64,000 bases of DNA from Cryptomeria japonica (lineage: Eukaryota; Streptophyta; Pinopsida; Cupressales; Cupressaceae): NCBI RefSeq assembly GCF_030272615.1, contig NC_081412.1:141774747-141838746 (forward strand), in the 5' to 3' direction. The stretch's first letter is position 1. Every line of letters starts with the position of its first letter. The notes below the pieces were generated by a model. It was not told the DNA's origin, made no database searches, and saw only the letters and a program-made list of their open reading frames with translations. Below are positions 11,941 through 24,403 of this stretch, one piece after another. The position numbers and the translations under genes are program-made.

Positions 11941-12106
11941 TTAGTTCACCTCTTGAAGGGGCAACACCCCTAATTCAACTCTTAAATAGGCAAATCTAGC
12001 CTTCGGTAGAGGCTTGGTGAATATATCTGCTAACTACTCCTTACTGGCAACATGTTCCAATACAACCTCTTTATTCTGAACTTTCTCCCTCAAGAAATGA
12101 TACTTG
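11941..12106 (-). pseudogene. E1 RNase H C-terminal end
   Basis: Read on the minus strand the segment begins KYHFLREKVQNKEVVLEHV and continues through [10 protein letters not shown] to a stop at 11941-11943. It has the same C-terminus as E2 ([14 protein letters not shown]). One in-frame TAG precedes LADIF. It continues the RNase H frame that stops at 28030, being separated from it only by E5 and its ACTTG duplication (12102-12106 and 28025-28029). Confidence 0.9.
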
Positions 12107-13060
12107 TGTAGATAGGAAATGTGGAAATCATCAAAGCAATGACAATATTAGTCTAGCTCAATCACGAAAACTAAAATGTAGTGATAACAATCCTAAAAAC
12201 ACTCAATAAAGACATGAAAACAAGACATCAATTTAAACGCAAACCATTGCAAACTTGAATGTCTCCTTCATGTGGCTCCATTGTCCTTCTTTCTCCTTCA
12301 AATGGCTTTGTCTGTGGATCTCACCTACTAGTGCATAAGCATGATGTGAAAGCAAGTAGACAAGATGATAGCGCAAGAATACTCGAAGCGTGATTGATTC
12401 GACCAGGGATCCAGGACCGAAGATTGAATAAATTCATCTAGTTTATAGACAAATTGGAGAAAAGATCAGATTAGCATGAAAGAGCTTCGAATGGAAATTC
12501 AAATCAGGAATAGCAAAATTATGACAAGTGTATGACAAATTGCTATGCAAGGATTTATGATGATTTATGACAATTTATGACAATTTATGACAATTTATGA
12601 CAAATTGCTATGCAAGGATTATGACAAGAATTTGAAATAGAAATAGACATTTAGGAATTTAGAAGAAATTAGAAAATTAAGTTAGAAATAATGACTTGGA
12701 AATTAGGAAATTGATGCAAATTAGGTAAATTAATTAATAATTTCTCATTCATTAATTAATTTACAAAAATAGGAGGAATTAATTAGCCAATTAAATAAAC
12801 ATTTAATTGTGACAAGAAGACTTAGGATAAATAAATAAATCATTTATCCTTAAGAGAAAATGGAGAGAAAATGACAAACAAGGTTAAATGAATAAATCAT
12901 GAAACCCTAGAAGATGAATTAGAAATGCAAGAACGACAATTAGATCTTGATGTAGGATCGACTTGATGTCGATTCGATCATGATTTTGAATTGATAAAAG
13001 ATTTGATTGATAAATGCGCCAATTAACGAGGAACAATGACTAACTGATCCAAATTGACAT
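12107..13060 (-). repeat. E5 3' LTR, truncated by internal deletion
   Basis: It matches 26534-27481 with very few differences (about four in the first 280 bases, plus a 6-base indel near 12628). Similarity stops at 13060 after AATTGACAT. The remaining 540 bases of the LTR (27482-28024 in the other copy) are absent, together with the PPT and the 5' part of the antisense gene. The deletion therefore removed the U3 start. A 10-base motif, TTTATGACAA, is repeated about four times at 12557-12602. Confidence 0.9.
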
Positions 13061-14470
13061 TCAGAGACTTCCTCATTCCATCTGGCGACTAGAGAGGCGA
13101 CAGTGACACTAGAGGATGTATGGTGTATCCTCCACATTTTGATTCATGGGGAGATGATAGAGTATGACTTAGTGATAGGGAGAGATGTGTTGTGTAGATT
13201 ATTTGAGTGCGATGTAGATGATTTGGATATTGTAGAGAGGGAGATTGGCTGGGAGACCATGGCATCAGAGTATGATCGATGATATGTGGTGATAGCAGTG
13301 GTGATAGCATACCTACTAGCAAGAGATAGACGAGGACATGGATTCCCTATTGGATGGGGAAGAGTGCTAGAGCGGATGGCAATAGAGGGTATGGTGTACG
13401 CATGGGGACCATGTGTATTGGCCTAGACAGATTGAGAGAGTTTATATGGAGGCCATATCTTGATTGCCCTGGATGGTCAGATGATAGTGATGAGCTATCG
13501 TATTGTAGACAGGAGAGGTACCTGATTGGCTGACCAGTGAATCACTAAAGAGTGATTGAGATGTACCTGCCAGAGAGAGTCAGACGACAGTTTTGAGAGA
13601 GACAGGATGTACCTAGAGGGACTGCACACTTTGCCCGATCTCATAGAGAGACAAGTCAGTGGGGGAGGATGATTCAGCCACACATAGCCTATGCCAATTT
13701 CACATAGCTATAGTGGAGATAGTGGGATTGGAGATCAGATGTGGTGGACGTCAGGATGACAGAGGAGTATGAGCGATGGTTTGCACGACAATGGCCAGTG
13801 CCATTAACAGATCCTGATATTCTAGTACCTAGGAGACAGGAGGACTTCCCACTCACTGGAGAGGAGGAGGGAGATGATGAGGACGAGGAGGATGAGGGTG
13901 GTGATGAGGATGAGGGGGATGATGAGGATGGAGATGATGATGGGGATGAAAATTATGAGCCAGATTCAGGTGATCAGGAGTCATTGCAAGATATACCCAT
14001 AGAGCCGGAGACAGCTAGCATAGAGGAGATGGAGATGTTTAGGGCTACCATAGCGAGTCAGCATGATCACATTGCAACATTAGAGAGACAAAATGCTATC
14101 TTGAGGATAGAATAGGATCATTTCAGAGTAGAGATAGCCAGACTTACAGTGGCTCAAGATGCAGTAGTAGCGCAGGCACAGTGAGAAGAACAGAGAGTCA
14201 CGGAGTATATTGGGTCGATTAGGGACGCTAGTGCATGGGAGATGGCACAGATGTTGGTAGAGACCAGAGAGGAGATATGCCATTGGAGGAAACTATATGA
14301 GAGTGCAGCTCCACTAGATCAGAGAGTAGCTTCATATCGAGCATGATCAAGGACAGAGAGTAGGGCACATTCTCGGAGGTCATTGAGTAGCATGGGGGTG
14401 AGTGGACCTATGAGACCACCACAGCCAGGACTAGGAGGGACATTATCTCTGAGACATGGCAGGGATGAGG
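13061..14470 (+). pseudogene. E5 antisense plant-mobile-domain-like gene, 5'-truncated
   Basis: Plus-strand frames, opposite to pol, resemble the antisense gene of E3 (49942-51864 minus). The best preserved part is 13741-14115: DVRMTEEYERWFARQWPV, comparable to DARMTDEFATLFVVHVVA in E3, then an acidic run of Asp, Glu and Gly, then a coiled-coil stretch (ATIASQHDHIATLERQN). After a TAG at 14113 the same frame continues through WEMAQMLVETREEICHW to about 14470. Upstream, 13061-13740 has many stops but keeps patches such as GFPIGWGRVLERM. The N-terminus was lost in the LTR deletion. Confidence 0.7.
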
Positions 14471-16170
14471 AGGACAGAGGGAGCACCCAATGATAGAGGC
14501 ATGTACTCCTTATGATAGATAGATGACATTATGTAGTGTGATATTATATAGTCAGCCTGCGGGCCATACTTAGGACAGACAGTCCAATTTTGTACTCCGA
14601 TGTTATTTTGATATATGATATGATATGCATCTATATGATGGGATGCAATGCGTTATGATGTATGTTTATTTTCCATGTATGGATGACTTATGCACCATGT
14701 ATGAATGTATTTTTATGTTTTTTTGATGCATTTATAATATGAAATGGATAAAATGCTTGATGCAATGCATGATATAATGCAAATGTACTAACCAAATGGA
14801 TGCAGGATGCAACATATGTGTTGGGGGAAATCAGAGCACTAGACCGAACTGACTATCCGAACTGACGGAAGAAATGTTAGTAAGAAGAAAACTGAGATAG
14901 AGGACAATTAGAGATGAAGAAAAACTTGCTTTCAGTAATGCATTTTGTAGGTGAGAACCTTTATTTTAATGTAGCAAAATGGATGCGTAGCATCATGGCA
15001 TTGAAGGCCAGAGCTGAAATGCAACCCTTTTTTTTTGTAAAAGACAGACACATCACAGACAAACAACAATCACAACAAAAAAGAAAGGGACCATGAACCA
15101 TCCCGGTCACTCTAAATCACTCAGTGACATCATCAAGCAACATAGGAACATGATCGAAGATAAATCAATAAATGATAAGACTCGCTAATTCCAACAAGTC
15201 AAACAAACATCTTGATCTTCATTGTCAAAAGTTGAAAGTGTTGATAGGACGATCATGTTGTCTAGTTTCAGGACATGCGGTACCCCGTCTAAGACAAGAC
15301 ACAGTCTGGTTTTGAGTATACCACACCTTGTATAAGACCCATGATAATATTGACAAGGACAAATGATTAATCCTGATGCTATTTGGATTGATGTGACAAC
15401 TGTGATCAGGTTGAATGTCTGGTTTGATCGAATAGTTTATCTATTAATGCATGATTTCAGTTAAAGCATAATGTGTGATTGCGTGTCATTGGAGGGATGC
15501 TCAGTGATCTGTCTTATGCACCAAAAAAAAAATTTCTTTTTTCTTTCATTTTTTTAGGACTTTATATGATTTTTTAGGGATTTTTTTCAGGACATTTTGC
15601 AATTTTTTTGATTTTTTTAGGACATTTTTCAATTGTTTTTTTGACTATTTCAGGACATTTTTCAATTTTTTTGGATTATTTCAGGACATTTTTCAATTTT
15701 TTTTTGGATTATTTCAGGACATTTTAAAATTCAAAAGTTCCAGTGATTGATCATGACAAGGGGAATGCACCCAATGCACATCTGAAAGACATATATATAG
15801 ACCAAGACCGAAACATATGTACAAGAAACCGGAGTATGCAAGACAATGATGTTGACCAATCACGGGCCTGGAATAGAACATTGGGTTAGGACAAATATAG
15901 ACATGATAAACCGGCCGAGAGAAAGCATAGCTAGAGGTCATGACAGATAACGCAGTAATGATCTCATTACACATGGCACCTAATTGCCAGGTTTTCACCA
16001 TGGTACTTGCCCAAAGCACCTGTTTGCCAGGTTTTCACTACAAGGCGAATCATTTTTCTTTACTTTTTTTCTCTTTTTCTCTTTTGTTTTTCACTTTTTT
16101 TTATATATATATATTTTTTTGCTTTTTTTTATTTTTTTAGGATCATATTTGAAAAAGTGCTAATAGAAAA
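14471..16170 (-). other. E5 3' untranslated region with T-rich tandem repeats
   Basis: No gene is supported between the antisense gene end and the integrase stop. 15540-15730 holds about six imperfect units of 30-35 bases built on CAGGACATTTTTCAATTTTT. 16055-16140 is T-rich with an (AT)n core. Such variable tandem repeats downstream of pol are known for Tat-lineage elements. A paired conserved motif lies at 15976-16040. Confidence 0.7.
15976..16040 (-). repeat. Duplicated post-pol motif with small stem-loop
   Basis: Two 25-base copies, at 15976-16000 and 16016-16040, are spaced 40 bases apart. On the minus strand each reads TGGTGAAAACCTGGCAA... and ends in AGGTGC, allowing an ACCTG-CAGGT type hairpin in the 16016 copy. 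E3 has the same motif in sense orientation at 48661-48684, also just after its pol stop. Confidence 0.65.
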
Positions 16171-17250
16171 TCATGCCCAGTACTTGTGAAGATGCATGCT
16201 ATTGACAGAAGCAGACAAAGGTTCACCTTCTGGAGTGGCAAGCTGATATGCCCCCGAGCCATAGGTTGCAGTCACTATAAAAGGCCCAACCCAATTAGGT
16301 TCAAACTTGCCTTTAATGACGTTAGTAGATTGTGCATTCTTGGGGTTTGCCTTTAAAACCAGATCTCCCACTTCGAAGTGTCACCCTTTGACCTTCTTAT
16401 TATAAGAGCGACAGAGACAGTTTTGATATGCTTGCAAATGTGTCAGGGTTGTCTGATGTTTCTCATCTAACATCTCAAGTTGATGCAACTGAGAGACTCT
16501 GTGCATCTCATCATCAATCAAATGTTGCAAGGAAACATGCAAAGAAGGAATCTCCACTTCCAAAGGTAAAATGGCTTCTGCACCATACACCAAGGAATAA
16601 GGTGTTGCGCCAGTAGGTGTGCAGATAGAAGTGCGATAAGCCCATAGTGCTGGATTCAACTATACATGCCAATCTCGACCAGCATCATTGACAACCTTTT
16701 TCAGGATCTTGATAATGGTTTTATTTGATGCTTTGGCTTGCCCATTACCCTGTGGATAGTAGGGACTGGAGAAACGGTGTTGCATATGAAACTTTTCACA
16801 AAGTTCCTTAACATCTTTATTCTTGAAGGGACGACCATTATCTATGACTATAGCAAGGGGAACCCCATACCAGCATATGATATAATTCAAGAGGAATTTT
16901 GAAATTTGCACACCAGTAATATAGGTCATGGGGATAGCCTCGATCCATTTTGTAAAATACTCTGTGGCTGTAATGATGAACTTGTGTCCATTTGTAGATG
17001 TCGGGTGAATATTGCCAATAAGATCCAATCCCCATTGAGAAAAGGGCCATAGAGTTATGATAGAATGAAGCTCTTGGGCTGGTGCATGAATGTAATTTCC
17101 ATGGATCTGGAAATTGTAGCATTTCTTAACAAAATCATGGACATCCTTCTCTAGAGTGGGCCAATAATACCCAGCACGAATGAACTTTTTGGCTAAGCTA
17201 AGACCATTGAAATGGCCCCCACATATACCATCATGAACCTCGTGTAAAGC
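16171..17250 (-). pseudogene. E5 Gypsy integrase (catalytic and zinc residues altered)
   Basis: The zinc-binding HHCC domain has H316 and H323 (numbering from 18180), C354, but Phe357 where the second cysteine should be. The core gives D386 (QWGLDLIGN), D447 (IVIDNGRPF) and then GQAKASNK, with lysine at the position of the catalytic glutamate, in D-35-E spacing. The frame continues past stops at 16660 and 16381 into the C-terminal part (WAYRTSICTPTGATPYSLVYG, then GKFEPNWVGPF). E3's copy keeps C and E at those sites (KKCPKCQIHG, GQVEASNK), so these are losses in this copy. Confidence 0.9.
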
Positions 17251-17550
17251 CGTTTGTGCTTTGTCAGAATCCAAACACCCGAGGAGGGTATGGTCAAAGG
17301 AACAACGGTAAAGGGTGTCAGCAATGATGACATATTTGGCTGTCTGTCGAATGAAGGCTTGATGTTGGTTAGTAGAAAGGTTAGGTGGTAAGGTTTGGGA
17401 TTTTAAATACTGATATACATCATTGTACCACAGGGAGTGAGGACCAACAAGAACGCACATCACATCTGCTATCAAAATGTCAAAAGAAGGGACAAGCAAC
17501 TGCTCGACCAAAAATTCACATTTGTCCATATTGTGGGGCATATTTAACAT

Positions 17551-17925
17551 GGAAGCAATCGTAGCCATCGCATCCGCCGACTTGTTTTGCATTCTTGGAA
17601 CTTGACTGAAATGGATAGCCGTGAATTTTGTCTTGAAGAAATCTATCATATGCTTGTAGGGAATAAGCTTTTCATCTTTTGTTTCGTAGTCATCATTCAC
17701 TTGACGGATGACTAATTGAGAATCTCCATAGACTTGTAAATGTGTGATGTTCCAGTGGACCGCTACTCGGAGTCCTGTGACCAGAGCTTCATATTCTACA
17801 ATGTTATTGATACAATGGAAAGATATTCTGTAGGACTTGGGAATAGCATCACCTTGAGGGGTGACAAACAATATGCCTGCTCTAGACCCGAACTTGGTAT
17901 GGGATCCATCAAAGTATAAATTCCA
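17551..17925 (-). pseudogene. E5 second RNase H (Tat-lineage type)
   Basis: Within one open frame (16660-18180) lies an RNase H with WNLYFDGS (D91), NIVEYEAL (E129), VYGDSQLV (D153) and KSADAMA (D203), that is a full D-E-D-D set. It follows the ordinary RT-linked RNase H, separated by LAKWVMIISEFDIEY. A second RNase H domain between the first one and integrase is a hallmark of Tat/Ogre elements and is thought to take over RNA removal during reverse transcription. Confidence 0.88.
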
Positions 17926-19407
17926 TTCATTAGAAGATGTGAGAGCAAAGACTGATTCATCTAGAAAATCGGTCAACATGGGATGATCATCATAAATAGG
18001 AGCCTCTGCAAGTTGATCCACTATGACTTGACCTTTTATTGCCTTTTGCTCCATATACTCAATATCAAATTCACTAATGATCATAACCCACTTGGCTAGG
18101 TGACCCGTCAAAGCTGCTCTGCTAAGCAAGTATTTCAAGGGATCAATTTTTGCAACCAGCAATGTCTGGTGATTTAACATATAATGTCGGAGTTTCTATG
18201 TTTCAAAGACCACTGCTAAACATGCCTGTTCAATAGTTGAATAATTCAGCTCATAGCCTGCTAGTGTTCGGCTGATATAATAAATAGCTCGCTCTTTGCC
18301 ATTCTCATCCTGTTGGGCCAAGAGAACACCTAGTGTCGTTTCAGTTGTAGAAATATATAATATAAATGGCTTTCCTTCTATAGGAGGCATTAGAATAGGC
18401 GGCGACAACAGATAGTCCTTGAGAGCTTGAAATGCTGATTGACATTGCTCAGTCCATTTAAAAGCGACTCCTTTATGCAATAGATGCTAGAATGGATGAC
18501 ATTTGTCTGCCAACTGAGCTATAAACTGGCGGATTGACTGAGCTATAAACCAGTGGATTGACTATAACTTTCCTTGCAGACTTCTTAGTTGTCAGAGATT
18601 GGAAGGAGGAGGCATGTCCATTATTGCTTTAACCTTGGTCGGGTTGACTTCAATGCCTCTATGAGAAACAATGTACCCTAGTAATTTTCCAGCTATAACA
18701 CCAAAGACACACTTCTTTGGATTAAGTTTGAGCTTGTAGGTTGCCATTCGGTCAAAGATTAGGCCCACGATGGCTAGATGACTATCTCTAGTGACAAATT
18801 TGCATAATAAGTCATCAACATAGTCCTCCATCAAAGTATGCATGAAATCATGGAAAATTGTTGTCATCGCTCTTTGATATGTTGCGCCAACATTTTTAAG
18901 ACCAAAGGACATCACATTCCAATAGTAGGTACCCCAAGCATAGGTGAATGCTGTCTTATGTTGATCTTCAGGAGCAATGCGAATTTGGTTATAGTCGGAG
19001 AAACCATCCATCAATGAGAGCATCTCATATCCAGCAGTCATGTCAACTATGATGTCGATATTTGGCAGTGGAAAATCATCTTTAGGGCATGCTTTATTAA
19101 GATCCCTAAAATCTGTACAGATTCTGATGCCCCCAATTACCTTGCTAACTGGTACTAAATTTGAAATCTAGTCTGCATAATCAATGGGTCTAATAAAGCC
19201 CACATCTAGTAATTTTTCCAGTTCTACCTTGACCAAAAGAGCCACCTGGGGATGCATCTTTCTGAGTTTCTGTTTGACAGGCTTGGCATCTACTTTTAAT
19301 GGCAAGTGATGAAGGACTAATTCTAGATCAAGGCCAGGCATATCTGCATAGGACCATGCAAAGCTGATCTTCTTCTCAAGAAAGAAATTGACAAAATCTA
19401 TCTTTTC
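17926..19407 (-). pseudogene. E5 reverse transcriptase and first RNase H
   Basis: All pieces are in one frame, broken only by stops (about 19170, 18591, near 18535, 18481, 18195). RT motifs: RICTDFRDLNKACPKDDFPLP, LMDGFSDYNQIRIAP, TAFTYAWGTYYWNVMSFGLKN and the catalytic YVDDLL. RNase H shows FKWTEQCQSAF and FILYISTTETTLGVLL, where the first acidic residue of the usual Y-x-D motif reads YIST, so this first RNase H may be degenerate. The Trp before ISNLVPVSK is replaced by a stop. Confidence 0.88.
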
Positions 19408-19947
19408 CTATTTTGATAAAGAAGTAGCGAAATGAATGACCTTAGGGTTGTCAGGTGTACCCAAATTGATTTCTTTGATCATTTCCACAAGCAATGTAGA
19501 TTTATCCTGACTTGATAGGGGTATGTCCACTCTTCCACCTTTGGGCACCTTAGATAGGTTTTCACCCGTAGGTACGTCTTTTATTTTTACTTTTTCATGG
19601 TCAGAGAGTGCCTTACAGTTTTCACTCAAAGACCTATCCTTTTGATTTGGTATTTTTTCTTTTCTTTTTTCATTTTGATGATTGGAAGATGGAGTTGACT
19701 CCCCAAAATATGTTGTGAAATCCAGATCAATAGCAAATCCTACCTTATGATCACCTTGTGGTATGCCTTCTCGTAGTCCAAGGAATTCTGCAATTGCTTC
19801 ATCATTTTGAAAACAATCCAATGTGAGTGGTTCTTGTTGGTCATGTTGGATAAGCTGTGGATAGACAAGGGGCATGTCATCATTGGTTTTAAGGAGGGAG
19901 AGGGCCGAGATGGTAAAGATGTAAATGTCTGTGGTATCACTGTCCAA
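19408..19947 (-). pseudogene. E5 linker between G-patch-like segment and RT
   Basis: An open frame of 179 codons with low-complexity hydrophilic sequence and the motif DHEKVKIKDVPTGENLSKVP. The same motif recurs in E3 at about 45145-45200 (DHKKVKIKDAFEGENLFKAP), which confirms that it is coding. It shares the reading frame with RT downstream; a frameshift separates it from the protease frame upstream (19948-19988). Function unknown. Confidence 0.7.
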
Positions 19948-19988
19948 ACTGCTCGCATCTGATTCAGAGCTTGGATCCTAGAATGACT

Positions 19989-20375
19989 CTATCCAAGCAT
20001 AGGACATGCTTTTGGAGGGGGTGTTATTTCATGTTTGTCTTCCATGGGCAAATCATCAGGGTCAAGGAAAACATTGTTAAGGGCATAGGAGCTAGAAGAA
20101 AAAGAACTCCACTCCCATTCATTGGAATCAGTTTCGGGTTGGGTATCCTCAGGTGTTGTTTCATCATCAGAGTCACACCCCTTTCTACACATGTTCATTT
20201 TGGTAGACGAGGGTCCAATTTGCAATGGTACAAAACCTAACCCTAAAGTTGGAGGTCGCATCTTGGGTATAATAGGTTCTAGCCTTCCCTTCTTGTCAGG
20301 ACCTAAACCACTGCAGTCGTCATATCCTTTCTTTTGCAGCATAGTAAATCCTTTGCTGTATCGCTCCACTGGCAA
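19989..20375 (-). pseudogene. E5 G-patch-like segment after protease
   Basis: The segment reads FTMLQKKGYDDCSGLG, then GRLEPI, and further on LGLGFVP. Spacing and residues fit the G-patch consensus (aromatic-Gly, Gly-Leu-Gly, Gly-x-x-x-Pro-Ile). It lies in the same frame as the protease upstream (20616-21071). G-patch domains bind nucleic acid and are attached to the protease in betaretroviruses. E3 carries the counterpart at 44055-44141. The assignment is by eye. Confidence 0.6.
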
Positions 20376-21410
20376 CCTGATAGGTGGTGTCTCAATAGGG
20401 TCCTTATAAAGCTAGTCTATGACATCATCATCCAAAGTTTATTTGTCAAGTTCACCCCATCTTGTAAATGTAGTGGGGGGCTAATATTTGATAACTACCT
20501 TAGGTTCCTTTTGCAACAAATGTGGTTTGCCATATGATTTTGGAGATATTGGTAAATTCCTGATGAGGAATGTTTGAGCCATTGAATACTCTCCACATCC
20601 TTGGTCCTATATCTTCTATTTTCCTTTGACAGCATCTAACAATTCATTAGGATCCACATAACTATGTGATTTGGCTTCTCTATTAACTGGGACTTGCTGC
20701 TGTGGAGAATCCTTTAGGGCAACATAAAATTGAAATGGATTAGGATCTCCTGGAATTGTTATCTCAGTTCCATTGTAAGGATATTTTAAACATTGATGAT
20801 AAGTGGATGGAACTACTTTCATTGCGTGGATCCACGGATAGCCAAGAATCATATTGTAAGGGAGATCGAGGTCTAGGACCTACAGAAAAGTGTTTTCTGT
20901 CACTAGACCAACTCTGATAGGCAATGTAATTATCCCTTTAGATGGGCGCTCAACATCATCATATGCTTTGATTGTTATTCTTTTGGAAGAATCAATATCC
21001 TTTTCTGTATAACCAAGACCAATGACCACTCTCAAGGTACAGATGTTAAGACCCGCTCCGCCATCTATCAAGACTCATCGGATTTTGCAATTATGGACAA
21101 AGACTTCAAGATGTAAAGGATCATTATGAGGGAGCTTATCAGGTGAAATATCATTATCAAAAAATGCAACGTGTTGGGAAATAGCTAGATGTCCTATTCA
21201 GGCTTGGAACTGGTCAACATCAATGTCTGTCGGGACAGTGGATTCAATTAAAGCTTTATCTAATACTGCGTGATGCATAGGGGACATTTTCAACAACTCA
21301 AGGATTGATATTTGTGTAGGTGTCTTTCCCAGATGATCTAGGAGATTATACTGACTCACAGGGGTTGATTTAGGAGGAACTGTCGGAGCTCCTTTCAGGA
21401 CTATTTTGGA
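20376..21410 (-). pseudogene. E5 aspartic protease (DGG type)
   Basis: The motif IDGGAGLNICTL at about 21060 replaces the more usual DTG/DSG by DGG. It is followed by ITIKAYDDVERPSKG, LPIRVG and, after one stop, MILGYPWIHAMKVVPSTYHQ. The E3 protease at about 43320-43620 is closely similar and also has DGG, so this is the family state. The protease processes the gag-pol polyprotein. Stops at about 20877 and 21072 interrupt it. Confidence 0.85.
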
Positions 21411-24403
21411 TCAACGACTGGTAACCGCGCAAGAAGGATCTTGTTCCTTTATTCTTATGGTGGAAACATACTCATTTGACACTCGAAAACAATTGATAAC
21501 ATTGTTATAACTAGTATTTGCATAATTTGCTGTTTGGGTAGAGTTTGAAGAAGATGCTTTACCCTTGTCATGATCAAGCAAAGGAGTTTTGAAAATTGTA
21601 TGATCAGTATTAGAGGTCGCATTGGGTGGATCTACCTCAATTACTCCTTGCTCTAACAAGTCTTGAATCATATGTTTCAATTGAAAACATGATGCAGTTT
21701 TATGTCCTTTTGACCGATGGTATTCACAATAGGCATTATCATTCCACCAATGTGGCTTTACCAATGGTTCTGCCTTGATATCTGGTAACTTGATAAATTT
21801 TGCTTGTATTAATTATTTCATTACTGACTCAATAGGCTCTCCCAATGGCGTAAATTGTCGAGGAGGCCCATCTCTGGATCAGAAAGGTTTGTGTTGCTGA
21901 TTTTGTTGCTGACCTTATTGTTGGTTATATTGTTGAGTGTATTGTTGATATGGCGGCTGTTGAGAAACATTGCTTGCTAGTGTTTGATTTTGTTCCATAG
22001 TTGACATATTAGGAGCACTCAATTTCTTGATTGTGAATGAAGGTTGATTTGCATTCACCGCTCTTGCGTCAACAACTCCATCATTAGTGACATTCTTGTT
22101 TTTGTACCAAAATCTATTTCGGTCCCTGGAATTATTTGTGTTGTCATTGTCTTTATTGAGCTTAATGATTCCCTTGGCTACAAGAGCAGTTTCAATGTTC
22201 ATCCCTTTCTTAATGAGTTTCTCAATAGTACTGGGACTTTTCAATTTGAGTTCATACATCATTTCTGGGACCAAATTTTGGATAAACAAGTTCACTTGTT
22301 GTTCTTCAGGTATATCTAGGGAAGAACGACTATACAAGCTTCACCATCGTTGCAAGAAAGTCACTAATGGTTCACCTTGCTTTTGCTTTGTGTTGCATAA
22401 ATCTGAGATGGTCACGTCATTATCGATGTTGAACGTGAAGTGAGATATAAACTTTTGAGCCAATTCTGACCAAGTCTTTATATTTCCTGGTAGATGCGAA
22501 TACCAATCCATGGCTTGTCCCGTGAGACTTCATGCAAATAAGTGCATTAAATATGTTTCCTCATAACTCACTTCAGTACATGCTATGAAAAATGCTCGAA
22601 TGTGATCTTTTGGATTGCCATTCCCTTTATATTTCTCAAATTAGGTGCCTCAAAATGCTTAGGGAATGGAGGCATGTACAAGCTCTTGTCAAATGGATTA
22701 GGACATAAATCTTGATCTATGTACAACTTCTTTGTTCCTTTAGTTTCTAATGCGTCAACTTGTCATTGCAACTTCTCAAGCTATTGTGCAATTGTATCAG
22801 ATTTTGGAGGTCCATCATTAATCCTAGTGGGTACTCTTTGTCGATACATCGTGTTTCCGATTAGTTGTTGATGCTTCAAAATTGTCGTCTTTGGTGTCTC
22901 CAGCATATAATGTTCTTGGTATACCTCTTGCTATTGTGGTTGTGCCATGCCTTGATATTGACCTTGTTGTTGTGCTTCTTGTGGTGGCATCATCGGTTGT
23001 AACCTATGTTGATATTGCAATTGAGGGTGTTGTTGATATTGCACAAGCATCAATTGCGGTTGTGAAGTATGATAACTTGTTTGTCTTGGCACATATTGAG
23101 GCACATGTTGTTGTTGGTTCTGATGAAGTGGAATTTGCTGACTTTGTGCCAATTGTTGTTGTCGCGGTGTAAATCCCATCATTTGCAAAAAACTTTGTTT
23201 GGGTGGTTTTTGTTGTTTCTCCTTAAGATGGGGTATGGCACTTGCATTGACTTGCTATGTTGTTTGTCCAATCCATTGTGGTGGTTGCAAGTTTGCATTA
23301 ACTTGTAATGGGGTAGAAGGTGCTGCAACTTGTTGTCGAATGCAGTATTGTTGTTGTTGTACATTGTTTGTTTGCACATTCGATTGTACCTTTTGTGTAT
23401 CACTCAATTGTTGCAACATTTGTTGTTGGTGCCAACCACTATCTGTAGCTCTTTGTGTCACCATTATCAAAGGATCTGTCACAATAGTGTTTGGCAAATA
23501 TATTGAGCTTAACGGGACATAAGAACTTTGTTGCATTGTGGAATTGTTTTGGACATTGGTGATATCAGGCATTCCAGTTGTGAAGCTTTCTTGCATCTTA
23601 GATTTTGATCCGATTTTATGCATGTGAGGAACCACTTCTTGTTGAGAGATAGTTGTCAATATTTGTGTGGTTTTCATTTGATCTTGTGTTACAGGTGTTG
23701 TGTTAAATAATGGATTATTTATTGTTTCAAATGGTGACTTTTGGGGAATAGTCACTGTCAATGCCTTTGAAGCACATTTACTCATCAAGGTAGGTTGAAT
23801 TTCTTGTTGCACATTTGCTTCATTTGGATGCGGAGAGAAACTTAATAGCTCACTGCCTTTTTGCTTTTGCACATTAATTTGCTCGTTTGAGGAAGTCACA
23901 TTACTCATCATGTCAAGGTATTTTTGTGGGAACATCTTAAAGACCTTGTTCAAGAATTTATCCATCTTCTTTGTCAACTTTGGATCTTGAAAGAACATAT
24001 CAACATCATTAGAGGCATCATAATCTGATGAAGAATCTGGTAAAATGTTTGGATTTGTCTCCTGCTGAATTCCCTGATCTGAACCAAATCCTTGTGAAAG
24101 AGTTTGTTCCTCATGTAATGTTTGAATTTCATGTTGCAGGTTTGGTTGATTCCAATCAAAAGGTGCATTTCCTCTTGGTGTTGGTGGAACACTCCCATGT
24201 CTTGGTTTCATGGGTACAAACACTAGTTCATATAATGGAGGTGGTCCAAGTTGAATCATTCCATATGGTGGTAATGACGTGTTTGATGAACCTTCAATTT
24301 GTACCGTTTGACTAGTTTGAAACTATGAATTTGATATGTTGTCAATGGGTTGATACGTTGGTTCGCCCATCTTCTTAGATTTGGACCTTGTCTCAACAGG
24401 CAT
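21411..24403 (-). pseudogene. E5 gag
   Basis: The start at 24403 opens MPVETRSKSKKMGE; E3 gag starts similarly (MPTITRSQ). After a stop, 23255-24259 is a 334-codon hydrophilic N-terminal region, and 22931-23188 is very rich in Gln. The conserved gag domain follows with several stops and at least one frameshift (LFIQNLVPEMMYELKLKSPSTIEKLIKKG at 22337 downward). The zinc motif at about 21725 is CEYHRSKGHKTASC, spacing C-x2-H-x4-H-x4-C. The Gln-rich block explains the long frame seen on the opposite strand at 22882-23172. Confidence 0.85.

Noticed and set aside
22882..23522. Plus-strand frames (Val- and Cys-rich) over 22882-23522
   Set aside because: They are the reverse complement of the Gln-rich part of E5 gag, where CAA/CAG runs give TTG/CTG frames on the other strand.
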